A stretch of DNA of 64,000 nt from Chionoecetes opilio (Eukaryota > Arthropoda > Malacostraca > Decapoda > Majidae). Below, piece by piece: positions 14,570 through 24,032 of the stretch; within the stretch, counting starts at the first letter, position 1; each line of letters starts with the position of its first letter. The translations under genes and the position numbers were made by a program. The notes under the pieces are model-generated. The model searched no databases. It was not told where the DNA came from and saw nothing but the letters and a program-made list of their open reading frames with translations. The stretch is taken from NCBI GenBank assembly GCA_016584305.1, contig JACEEZ010004901.1:296014-360013 (forward strand), read 5' to 3'.

Positions 14570-14845
14570 TACACTATGCTGGCGTGGCCTCGGTGCTCAT
14601 ATCTGTCGCATTAGCCTTTGAGCCTGTGGTGGGTGGCAACCCATTACCCCGGGACACAGGGCTAGTGTGACATCCGGGTTACCACAGTTACCTTCCCCAG
14701 GTTTCCTCAGGTACCCATTTATCAACCCTGAAAGGGGAGGATGAACAGCTGTTTGGGCTGGGCGCCGACTTGCCCTGGCCTGGATTTGAACCAGGGCCAG
14801 CAGATTCGTAGCCAGGCGCACTAGCCACTACACCACGGAGGCGAC
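14570..14845 (-). mobile_element. tRNA-derived SINE (family A)
   Basis: Read on the minus strand from 14845, the head is tRNA-like: an A-box-like GTGGTGTAGTGGCTAGTG and a B-box GGTTCAAATCC with flanking T-stem GGCCCTGG/CCAGGCCAGG. The body contains an AAATGGGTACC segment similar to AATGGGTACCGGG in the other SINE family at 42425 and 60059. The element ends near a CTTTACCTTACC run. It is non-coding, transcribed by RNA polymerase III if active, and mobilised by a partner LINE. A real tRNA gene is excluded by the long non-tRNA body and imperfect arms. Confidence 0.75.
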
Positions 14846-14903
14846 ATTGATAGTAAAAGAAAGAATAGAAATGTAAAATATGATATAATAGATATATATA
14901 ATA

Positions 14904-14942
<39 letters not shown>
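14846..14942. repeat. (TA)n tract
   Basis: An AT-dinucleotide tract, continued after 15791. The Tigger-like element at 14943 has inserted into it. Confidence 0.85.
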
Positions 14943-14945
<3 letters not shown>

Positions 14946-15790
14946 GGAGGTCCCGTTATACGAGCATTCGGTATACGAGAATCCGATTTTACGAGATGTG
15001 TAAATTAGGGTCTATTTTCAATATACGAGATCGACAATCCAATGCTAAGACATTCAAACTGGTGAGTAAAATTATCAAGTTCAAAATACTCGCCCTACCA
15101 CTCCCAGTCTGGACAAAGGGGGATTTGGTTGACCCCAGTCAGGTCACCCCTAGCAAGGGGTGAGCCCTGAAGGGTAATTAAGCATATGGCGCGGCCTGAC
15201 ATTTAGTGGTAATTAGCCAGGTGTGCGGCTCCAACCTTGGTACTGCAGTCAGTGACCTGAAGAGTAATTAAGCATATGGCGCGGCCTGATCCTTAGTGGT
15301 AATTAGCCAGGTATGCGGCTCCAACCTTGGGACCGCAATCAATGACCTGAAGGGTAATTAAGCATATGGCGCGGCCTGATCCTTAGGGGTAATTAGCCAG
15401 GTGTGCTGCCGCAATCTTAGGACCTCTACACTACCCTCTTTTGTATCACGCTGTGTCCCCTACAGTACAACGTCTTTTTTGCTTGTTATGCATGTTTTAT
15501 GTTTACTTAATGTGCAGTTGTTATTTTGTGTGCTATTTTCTCTTTCAGAATGCTTTTTCTACAGAATAGGTAGTACAGTGTGGGTAATATAGACGCTGTG
15601 TGTTTGTTGTGTTTGCTATAGTTTATTTTAGCTTGAAAAACACGTTTTTTTTTTTTTTTTTTTTTTAAATTGGTGGTCCTGGAACCAAACCTATATTTTA
15701 CCATTAGTTATGTGTTTCGTTATACGAGATTTCGCTTTACGAGTATGCCAGGTGGAACCTAACTGCTCGTAACTTCGGGACCTCCCTCTG
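14943..15790. mobile_element. Tigger-like MITE, 848 bp, with internal 90-bp repeats
   Basis: The ends CAGGGAGGTCCCG and CGGGACCTCCCTCTG are inverted repeats flanked by TA within a (TA)n tract, the preferred pogo/Tigger target. Subterminal words TATACGAG, TTTACGAG and ATACGAGAT recur on both sides. The interior holds a 90-bp tandem repeat (separate entry) and a poly-T tract, but no transposase. It differs in sequence from the element at 7688, although both use ACGAG-type subterminal words. Confidence 0.85.
15160..15424. repeat. 90-bp tandem repeat inside the MITE
   Basis: The block beginning CCTGAAGGGTAATTAAGC starts at 15166, 15256 and 15346, an exact 90-base period over about 2.9 copies with a few substitutions. 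Each unit contains CATATGGCGCGGCCTGA and GGTAATTAGCCAGG. Confidence 0.9.
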
Positions 15791-15814
15791 TATATATATA
15801 TATATATATATATA

Positions 15815-16205
15815 AAGTTGAGTCTCTACGTTAGAAGACTTATATACGTATAATATAGAAAAAGTAATATTTAGCTACAAGATGATAGCTTCCAAATTTA
15901 GTTCATCAATCTGCCGCCATGGGGCAGTGCAATCACCAAGACTAATGTGTAAGCTAGCAGATAGAGGATGTTCTCATAATATAACCATCCATTCTAGTTC
16001 ACAAATGTGCCGCCAGCAGGTAGTGTACGTAGTCATCAAACTTGTAGTATAGGCCAGTTACAAGTAGGCCTATTTGATCTGTCCCTGGATTTGTACGTTC
16101 AACGGATAAAAAAAGTAATCAAATAATAGGAGGTTAGCATATCACAGCAGCTTTTGTAGAGGCTAAGTGAACAACAGTGTCATTGAGGAATATACCAACA
16201 TACAT
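15815..16205. other. background, no gene seen
   Basis: No element is recognised. Two related words, ATCTGCCGCCATGGGGCAG and ATGTGCCGCCAGCAGGTAG (15909 and 16005), suggest an old local duplication. Confidence 0.4.
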
Positions 16206-16420
16206 TATTATTATTATTATTTGACATTTCGACCTATAGCGCCTATAGATAGTGACCTCCAGGGCTGGGATGGCAGGCCCTGGAGGTTCACTTGAGGGCA
16301 ATGATGGTTGGCCCTCGCCCGTGGTGGCGCAGGCAGGATTTTTATAGTGACGCCTGTGATTAGAGGCTCATACTGCCCCCTTGTGTCCTATGCACTCGCC
16401 GTCGAAGGTATATAGTTAAT
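16206..16420 (-). mobile_element. possible retroposon fragment with (TAA)n tail
   Basis: On the minus strand a GC-rich body of about 190 bases ends in a (TAA)n tail (16206-16221), as non-LTR retroposons often do. It contains CCTCCAGGGCCTGCCATCCC with a nearby near-palindromic repeat. No coding sequence or tRNA boxes are clear. Confidence 0.35.
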
Positions 16421-16934
16421 ATAGTCAGCATGTGGGTGTTCTTTGACTTTGGACCTGTTTACTCTATTTGAGGTAACGATAGAGTGGAAATCTTCAAGCT
16501 ACATATAATAGGGCAGTGATGACGAATTTTCAATGTGAACAGTATTTTTTATGATACAGCCAATATATGTACAGGGAAATTTGTGCGCTCTAAAACGATT
16601 GGCGCCATGTTGTGACGTCACCAACTAACATTCTGCTCCAAACCAGCACAGCTGTCAAGCTGCCGCTCCACAGTAACATTAGGTACAGTAACACAGTAAC
16701 ATTAACTTACATTACCCCTACTACCGCAAGATGGCCAGTAATCATCTTTCTAGTGGTGTGGTAGATTTTCACTGCGCTGGTGAATATATAAGTTTATAAG
16801 GAAGAAATGACTAGACAGGGATAAGTGGCCCATGACAACAGGCAAATGATGACTATTGGCATTGTAATTCCTTAATGGAAATTCAAATTAACATGCAATG
16901 ACATGTAGTGACGACCCCATATTTCAGTGACCCC

Positions 16935-17630
16935 ATGATAAAGTGAACACCCAGATTAAGAGTATGAAGCTGAATAAAGCCTGTGGCCCTGACGGGGTTC
17001 CTTCTGGTATATTTCGAAGCCTCCCAGCACAATGGATATTCTTAATCACAGGTTTATTTAACATGGTATTTACTTCTGCCTCTTATCCATTTTCGTGGAC
17101 TAATGCTAAATTGGTGACGATTTTTAAGAAAGGAAATCGTAGAGACCCAAGAAACTACAGGGGAATAAGTATCATGAACTCGATCGCAAAGCTCTATATA
17201 TGATCTGATATTGTGCGCGAGACTGAACCAGTGGTTCAAGCCTTTTCGAGAGCAGGCGGGAGCGCAGAAGGGTCGCGGCTGCGTAGAACTTGAACATATT
17301 GTCACCTTACGTCTACTAACAGACCTAGCTAAGATAAAGAAAGAATGCTTTATATAACATTTGTAGACTTCTCGCAGGCGTTATGACCTTGACCCAGAAG
17401 CGTGCTTTTCACTGTTTTGAAGAGGTTAGGTTGCGGGGAGTATGTGGGGGCAATAGTTGCCATGCATAATGTTACTAACAGCATATTAGGAACAGCATTG
17501 TTTGGGCCACAATATAGGAGAAAGGGCAAGGTTCTCCTAAAATCATGTTTACGTTATCATCTACGTTAATGATCTAATTAAAATTGTAAAGGAAAATTGT
17601 GATTCAGAGGGTTTTTGTCATGGTTAGGGT
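16935..17630 (+). pseudogene. LINE reverse transcriptase fragment (family K, N-terminal half)
   Basis: The frame at 16943-17203 reads MKLNKACGPDGVPSGIF, KLVTIFKKGNRRDPRNYRG and ISIMNSIAKLY, the conserved fingers of a non-LTR reverse transcriptase. After indels it continues as GRGCVELEHIVTLRLLTDLA and FVDFSQA (the first catalytic Asp block), then NDLIKIVKENCDSEGF at about 17566-17613. It stops just before the catalytic xxDD box. The LINE fragment at 41065 begins at that box, so the two look like complementary halves of the same family. The downstream break at about 17630 coincides with the GGGGGGACACCG element. Not functional. Confidence 0.75.
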
Positions 17631-17631
17631 G

Positions 17632-17826
17632 GTGGGGGGGGACACCGTAATAGTGGAAAAATATTCATAAAAAAATCCATTTTTTCCCTGAGAGAGTGCA
17701 CACTGGCCCAAAAAAAACTTCACAATATGGCCCACCTATGGTACCCTCATGAATACTTAACTCAGGTAATAAGGGTCATTTAAGGTTTTTATAAATTTTT
17801 GGCACCTCGTCCGGTGTCCCCCCCAC
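17632..17826. mobile_element. small MITE with G-run termini
   Basis: The left end GGGGGGGGACACCG and right end CGGTGTCCCCCC are inverted repeats around about 170 non-coding bases. The same type of terminus (GGGGGGCACCG, GGGGGGATCACCG) bounds the Tigger-like element that follows, so this is probably a non-autonomous relative. It interrupts the LINE fragment on its left. Confidence 0.55.
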
Positions 17827-18719
17827 GAGGGGGGACACCGGATCAGGTATGGGGGGGCACCGTATGATATTTTAAACTCATATTACATAAAACATTATTG
17901 TGTTTTTTTTTGTCTGAATCAACATATATGCTAAGCCTAGACACCCACCATTATTATTAGGTGATGAAATGAAAGATAAGCTCATAAAAATAGCATTTAT
18001 TAAAAGATAGGTCTAGGTTTTTTTATGCTCACTATCAGAAGTGCATCAGAAGGCATGCAGCGGGGGAAACACCTTCACCAGGTCAGCTGCCTCTTGGTGA
18101 TGCCCTTGGAGGTCACCAGGACACCCTTGCACTGTTCTGGATAAACAGAAGCTTAAATCTAGGATGGTAGGGAAGGTAAAAGTGTCTCGGGTGTTAGCGG
18201 ACTTCATCCGGAGGAAAGAAAGGTTTAATTTTCCATCCTCCATGATGGCCAACACCTGAGCAACATAGCACACTAATGTGCCCACACCCTTCCCCCCCCA
18301 GCTTCAGCGAACCCAGAACAAAGTCCCCACCTGTGATGTTTTCCCCAGAAAAAGGGGGTATGATGCTCCCAGTCCAGGTGCCCTCGTCGTCCACCTCATC
18401 CGAGTACTCGGAGGAGTCGCCCAGCTGAAGTCGGACATCATCAACCTCCCCCTCCTCGTCAGTGGGTCTTCCTCCGGGACAGGCACAGACTTCTTCCGCT
18501 GTGGACCCTTCTTCTTTCCCAATGTTTTCTTTCAGCCGCTCCCTTCTTTTGTCTTCCAGCTTCTGCCTCTTCTCTGCCTTCAACCTCAGGTCAGATATTG
18601 CCTCCTAATTCTCGGTTAAAATGCAGGCCCGCACCCTCTTCCGTCCCTTTCCATAAGGACGAGGATTAGCCTTAGGGAACGGCCTGACACACTCTGGGGT
18701 TAAGTCTGTCTGTTGAAAA

Positions 18720-18985
18720 GGGGGTGTCCTGGGGTGGCAGGGTGCGTCGTGCTCGGGCACGGGGTGGCAGGGGGCATCGTGCTGGGGCCGGGGTGGCAGG
18801 CTCTGTCTTTGCTGGGGCTGGGGGTGGCGGGCTTTGTCGTGACTGGGGCCCGGGGTGGCAGGGGGCGTCGTGCTGGGCCCGGGGTGGCAGGCTCTGTCGT
18901 GCTGGGGCCCGGGGTGGCAGGCTCTGTCGTGTGGGCTGGGGGGGTGGCAGGCTCTGTCGTGCTGGGGCCGGGGTGGCAGGCACAT
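18720..18985 (-). repeat. coding 30-bp minisatellite in the minus copy
   Basis: A unit of about 30 bases (GGGGTGGCAGGCTCTGTCGT plus GCTGGGGCCC) repeats about 9 times with small indels. On the minus strand it encodes a Pro/Ala/Thr/Ser decapeptide of PATPGPSTTE type. Indels push later units into other frames (PARQSLPPR and similar). The same minisatellite occupies the equivalent place in the plus copy at 23008. Confidence 0.85.
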
Positions 18986-20514
18986 CATCTAGCCTGGGAG
19001 ACACAGCGGGAAGGGGGTAAGCTCTGAGGTATGGCCTTCAGCCGTCGCCCCTCTCCATCTGAACTTCCTCCATCAGAAGAAGTTGGAGTAACTTCCACTA
19101 CAAATTCTGGTGGTGCCGGTCGCTCGGTTACATGCGCTCCTACAAAACATCATCTGGGAAGATGTTGCGATTGAGTGGCCATATACCAGTCGCCCGGAAA
19201 CCACTGAAAAATGTTGGAGGGGGTAGGGCTTTGGTCCATCCTCAGAAGCAAACTCTGGCAACTTGTGGACTGTTATGTGCTCGTTAGGGTGCATGAGCGC
19301 CGTGGTCGTTCAGTAGGGCACGCAGGAATGTCTTAAAGGGACCAAAGACACTCACATCCAATGGCTGGAGTTTGTCTGTTGTATGCGGAGGGAAGGTAAC
19401 AATCACGATACCATGCATTATCGCAAACTCAACAGGCTGAATGTTCATGTGACATTCAGCATTGTCCATGATCAGAAGAATCTTTTTCTCTACAGAAGAA
19501 CAAGACTTCTCAGGAGATGCTGAAATGTCTGCACGAAGCATTCACCATTCATCCAGCCACTAGGATGCAATATCCCTTTGGAACCAAAGATCGTGTTCCT
19601 CATGAAAGGGATTCCATCGGCATCTGGGAATTTTAAACACTGGAGGGGTGGACTGCCCCACAGCATTTATAATGCCCCCAAACGTCATGCTGTCACCGCG
19701 TTCACGAGTTACCTGCGGGCTACTGGCTGGCCTCCGCACACACAACTTGACTGGCTTCATAACAGTCGACAATGAACTCTCATCCAAATTTTAATCCGGG
19801 GCCGGCGTGAATGTGTACTTGATACCAAAGCTAATGGTAAGCCTTAAAGAAGGTTTCCACATTTACTTTGTTGAAGGCAAAAAATCCTGGCAATGGGACA
19901 TGCCTTCCGGAGCCTTCAATACAAGGTTTGGGGTGACGGTCATGAAGGCATTAGTACCAGTCCCTTGTCGCCATTTTTTTCTTTCTCCCAGGCAGCAGGG
20001 ATGCTCTTTCTCCCACAAGCTATGGCATACTGGTACACCATCCTACGCACATCGTTCATGGGCAGGCCGTAGAACATCTTTGGGTGCGTGGATGGTATAA
20101 TCAGCAAGTATATTCTTGTTGAGGCTGAAAAACCCTATTGCTACGGGAAGCAAAAAGCCATATAGGTAACTCCATCGACAGCTTCTTCGATAGATAGAAG
20201 GCGTCCTGTAAAAAAAAGAAATGAATTAGGAACTTAAAAGGCCCTGCTGGCAACAAAATTGACAAAAAAATTAATAAATAGAGCGCTTTAAGGCATCCTT
20301 TAACAAAAGAAATTAATTAGGACTTAGAAGGCCCTTGTGGCAATAAAAAGCTAACAAAAAAATGAATAAATTTTAAAATCTATAAATCTAGAGACCCTTA
20401 AGCTATCCCCGAGGTCTTTTTGCATGACCTCATCCCAGGGAGACCAAGAAGGGCGTGGGATGAGTCATACAAAAAGACCTTGGGGAAAATATGGAACTAA
20501 ATAGAGCAACTTAC

Positions 20515-20655
20515 AGCAAGAGTGTTTTCTTTGATGTTGAATCTGTCAGCGGCTTCTTTCAGGCTGCAGCTAGTGGCCACGCGGTGCTTAAAGGCAGCCT
20601 CCCGGTCAGGTGCGGTCCATCTGCTTGTCGCTTTCCTGACATATTTTCGAGGCAT
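20515..20655 (-). other. exon 1 of the Tigger-like transposase (HTH)
   Basis: 47 in-frame codons start at the ATG at 20655 and end at Ala before a consensus GTAAGT donor at 20514-20509. The motif order (basic MPRKYVRKA, Trp13, then SLKEAADRFNIKENTL) fits the helix-turn-helix of pogo/Tigger/jerky proteins. No stops or frameshifts occur in this exon, unlike the downstream part. Confidence 0.75.
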
Positions 20656-20829
20656 GATGACGGTGATGGCGGTAGGTTAGGTTAGATCTGAAAGAGTTAA
20701 TGACATTTGACATCATGCATAGTTAGGTTAGGTTAGTTTAGGTTAGCTTAGCTTAGTATTTTTTACAGGTAGAGGCGATTCTTGCATGGCCACCATATTA
20801 TTTTGGGACTATGAGTTTTGGCAATATAT

Positions 20830-21504
20830 GTGGGGGATCACCGAAACGTCATGCCCCCAAAATATGCAGTGTTAAATGTTTTTTTAACCATAAAAAAATT
20901 AATTCTAGAATCATTCTAATAATATAAATCACTTATATAATAGTTAGTTCATGTGCTTATAAACATAATAACACTGATATAGCATCATAATTTAATTACC
21001 AAAACACCTCAACTTACACCCAAAAAAAAAACAAAGTTCCATTTAATTTTAAAAGCACTAGTTCACCACCACCATTTAATATCAGCTAATATGCATAGTC
21101 AGTCACTTTTTCTTATGTTTTTCTAAGTATTTGAAAATATATAGATTTTCCAAAATCGTAGTGATTTCGGGGATCACCGAACGTCATGCCCCGAAAATAT
21201 GCAGTGTTAAATGGTTTTTTAACCATAAAAAATTAATTCTAGAATCATTTTTAATAAAAATAAATCACTATATAATAGTTAGTTCATGTGCTTATAGCAT
21301 AATAACACTGATATAGCATCATAATTTAATACAATCACCTTCAACTTTGCCACAAAAAAACACTGTTCCCTTAATTTAAATGCACTAGTTCACCACCACC
21401 ATTTAATATCATGCGAATATACATAGTCAATCACTGTTGTTATGTTGTGTAGGTATTTCAAAAGATATAGCTTTTTCAAAATTTCACTGTACGTTGATCC
21501 CCCG
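20830..21504. repeat. 335-bp direct tandem duplication
   Basis: A block starting GGGGATCACCGAA at about 20830 recurs at about 21170. Both copies run through AAATATGCAGTGTTAAATG, TAGTTAGTTCATGTGCTTAT, AACACTGATATAGCATCATA and TAGTTCACCACCACCATTTA. Differences are mainly homopolymer lengths and small indels. It lies between exon 1 of the minus element and its right terminus, and probably duplicated after insertion. The GGGGATCACCG word resembles the element terminus, so each unit may carry a terminal-repeat-like site. Confidence 0.85.
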
Positions 21505-21879
21505 CACTTCACCATACGTTGATCCCCCCCGCCACCAATTTTTTGTAAAAAATGCCACCGCGGCCTGTTCGAAAGCATGCACTACTTTTTCACTCAATAA
21601 CATGTCAATCGGTTATACCTCGTATTGCAACTTACCTCAAAGAATCACGCCATCACAGCCGAATGAGACACTATATAAGAAGGGCGAAAAGTAACAAGGA
21701 AAAATACGAAAAATAAAATTTCTACCTGGTAAACACGGAGGTGACGCTGAGCTACCTGTTGCTCGCATGTAGTTCACTGAGGGTGGCGCTGCATCCGTGG
21801 TGGCATGGTGGCGCGAAATTTGAATTAATTTTCGCGTTGTAGCCTTCGTACGGTGATCCCCCCCGTTCGGTGTGACCCC

Positions 21880-23300
21880 ACCCCACCCTACCATCCACGC
21901 AGCCAAGATGTTCTACGGCCTGCCCATGAACAATGTGCGTAGGATGGTGTACCAGTATGCCATAGCTTGTGGGAGCAAGAGCATCCCTGCTGCCTGGGAG
22001 AAAGAGAAAATGGCGACAAGGGACTGGTACTATGCCTTCATGAACCGTCATCCAAACCTTGTATTGAAGGCTCCGGAAGGCATGTCCATTGCCAGGATTG
22101 TTGCCTTCAACAAAGTCAATGTGGAAACCTTCTTTAAGGCTTACACATTAGCTTTGGAGAAGTACACATTCACGCCGGACCGGATATACAATTTGGATGA
22201 GAGTTCATTGTCGACTGTTATGAAGCCAGTCAAGGTTGTGTGTGCGAGAGGCCAGCCATTAGCCACGCAGGTAACTCGTGAACGCGGTGACAGCATGACG
22301 TTTGTGGGCATTATAAATGCTGTGGGGCAGTCCATCCCTCCAGTGTTTATAATTCCCAGATGCCGATGGAATCCCGCTTTCATGAGGAACACGATCTTTG
22401 GTTCCAAAGGGATATTGCATCCTAGTGGCTGGATGAATGGTGAATGCTTCGTGCAGACACTTCAGCATCTCCATGAGAAGTCTTGTTCTTCTGTAGAGAA
22501 CAAGATTCTTCTGATCATGGACAATGCTGAATGTCACATGAACATTCAGCCTGTTGAGTTTGCGATAATGCATGGTATCGTGATTGTTACCTTGCCTCCG
22601 CATACAACAGACAAACTCCAGCCATTGGATGTGAGTGTCTTTGGTCCCTTTAAGACATTCCTGCGTGCCCTACTGAACGACCACGCGCTCATGCACCTAA
22701 CGAGCACATAACAGTCCACAAGTTGCCAGAGTTTGCTTCTGAGGCATGGACCAAAGCCACTACCCCCTCCAACATTCTCAGTGGTTTCCGGGCGACTGGT
22801 ATATGGCCACTCAATCGCAACATCTTCCCAGATGATGTGTTTGTAGGAGCGCATGTAACCGAGCGACCGGCACCACCAGAATTTGTAGTGGAAGTTACTC
22901 CAACTTCTTCTGATGGAGGAAGTTCAGATGGAGAGGAGCGACTGGCTGAAGGCCATACCTCAGAAGCTATACCCCTTCCCGCTGTCTCCCAGGCTAGATG
23001 ATGTGCCTGCCACCCCGGGCCCCAGCACGACAGAGCCTGCCACCCCGAGCATCAGCACGACAGAGCCTGCCACCCCGGGCCCCAGCACGACAGAGCCTGC
23101 CACCCCGGGCCCCAGCACGACGCCCCCTGCCACCCCGGGCCCCAGCACGATGCACCCTGCCACCCCGGGCCCGAGCACGACGCACCCTGCCACCCCAGGA
23201 CACCCTTCTCAACAGACAGACTTAACCCCAGAGTGTCAGAGCCACGCTTGCGCTTGGGGGTGTCTACGGGAGTGTCTTCCGCCATTGCTTCTCTGAAACA
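21880..23300 (+). pseudogene. Tigger-like DDE transposase (plus copy), 5'-truncated
   Basis: The open frame at 21872-22711 (279 codons) gives KMFYGLPMNNVRRMVYQYAI, RIYNLDESSLSTVMKPVK with the first catalytic Asp, then SKGILHPSGWMNGECFV, ILLIMDNAECHMNIQPVEF with the second, and KLQPLDVSVFGPFKTFL with the third, 35 residues after the second (DD35D). Homology to the minus copy begins at about 21891, so the HTH exon is missing. A single-C deletion near 22696 relative to the minus copy causes the stop at 22711. Homologous coding continues in another frame from 22723 (LPEFASEAWTKAT) through an acidic segment to the minisatellite. It is head to head with the minus copy. No intact protein is expected. 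Confidence 0.8.
23008..23200 (+). repeat. coding 30-bp minisatellite in the plus copy
   Basis: About 6.4 copies of a 30-base unit, GCCACCCCGGGCCCCAGCAC plus GACAGAGCCT, are read in frame as ATPGPSTTEP and variants. Being divisible by three it keeps the frame, unlike the minus copy, which has indels. It would form a mucin-like flexible linker between the DDE core and the C-terminal region. Confidence 0.9.
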
Positions 23301-23635
23301 CAATATTATCGGTAAGCCACCAATCTGTGTGGATTATAAAGACAGTTATTCAAGGGATATATTTCAAAGCCATCCATCTGATGGTCTCTCAACAAACTAC
23401 ACAACATCCAGCAACAATAATGCTGTATGTTAAAAAATTAGGGAAAAAATTTATTTTGACTTTTGAAAAGATTAACAGAAAAGTTTTTTTTTTTCGTTTA
23501 AATGTGATGCTTTTCCTGGGGTATTTTTTTTAGTTTTTTTTTGCAATTCGATGATATATAAAAAAACTTTTAAATTTTGACGGAAAAAAAAACCCACTCA
23601 TTGAAAAGCTCAAAAATCCCCAAAAAACCAAAAAA
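23301..23635. other. plus-copy 3' flank, start of homopolymer-rich stretch
   Basis: A GGTAAGC word at 23310 could be a splice donor of the transposon. After about 23430 the sequence is rich in A and T runs. The C-terminal module seen at 18046-18285 in the minus copy is not found here. Confidence 0.4.
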
Positions 23636-24032
23636 TTCCCCTAACCCATCCCTCAAACTAAACTAACCTAACCTCAAACTAAACAAACCCAACCTAAATA
23701 AATAACCTAACCCCAAAAACTAAACTAACCTAATCTCAAAAAAACTAACCAACCCAAAACTAAACAACCCTAACTTCAAACAAACAAACCCTAACTTCAA
23801 ACTAAACTAACCTAACTCTCAAAAAATAACCAACTCTCAAACTAAACAACCAAACCCAAAAACAAAAAAATAACTCCAACTAAACTAACCAAACCCCAAA
23901 ACTAAACTAACCTAATTTTCAAACAAAAAACAACCAACTCTCTAACTAACCAACCAAACTCTCAAACTAACCTAACCTAACTAATCTAAAAACAAAAACT
24001 CCAAACTTCAAACTAAACAAACAACCTAACCA
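23636..24032. repeat. degenerate CCTAA-type repeat array
   Basis: About 400 bases of AACTAAACTAACCTAACC-type sequence. Units vary around CTAACCTAACC and AAACTAA with a loose period of about 20, and many positions are corrupted by A-runs. CCTAA is the complement of the arthropod telomeric word TTAGG, but the array is too irregular to be a functional telomere. Interstitial telomere-like sequence or a simple satellite are both possible. Confidence 0.65.

Larger units (their letters stand above)
18046..20655 (-). pseudogene. Tigger-like DDE transposase (minus copy), frameshifted, with intron
   Basis: This would encode a nuclear cut-and-paste transposase that binds the element ends through an N-terminal helix-turn-helix and cuts with a DDE triad. 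Exon 1 (20655-20515) reads MPRKYVRKATSRWTAP...SLKEAADRFNIKENTLA, a psq/CENP-B-type HTH. A GTAAGT donor follows directly, and a TTTTTTTACAG acceptor ends at 20206, giving a 309-base intron. Exon 2 continues through KMFYGLPMNDVRRMVYQYAI, MDESSLSTVMKPVK (first Asp), LLIMDNAECHMN (second Asp) and KLQPLDVSVFGPF (third Asp). It then runs through the PATPGPSTTE-type repeats to an acidic tail and a CYVAQVLAIMEDGKL...SFLRMKSAN module ending at 18046. Multiple indels break the frame, including an extra G near 19301. The retained intron shows it was not retroposed. Confidence 0.75.
17853..21866 (-). mobile_element. Tigger/pogo-like transposon, near full length, minus copy
   Basis: The boundaries are inferred from terminal words: GGGGGGGCACCGTATGAT at the left and TACGGTGATCCCCCCC at the right, roughly inverted repeats. 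Within about 4 kb, in minus-strand order, lie a first exon, an intron, the DDE transposase, a 30-bp coding minisatellite and an acidic C-terminal region. A 335-bp direct duplication (20830-21504) sits between the right terminus and exon 1. The right terminus directly abuts the plus copy at 21880. TIR limits are uncertain because G-runs of the same type occur several times. Confidence 0.6.

Noticed and set aside
18713..19027. Gly/Val-rich plus frames opposite the minisatellite
   Set aside because: Antisense shadows of the transposase coding minisatellite. The same holds at 22960-23303.
23636..24032. Functional telomere
   Set aside because: The array is short, irregular, internal and mixed with A-runs.
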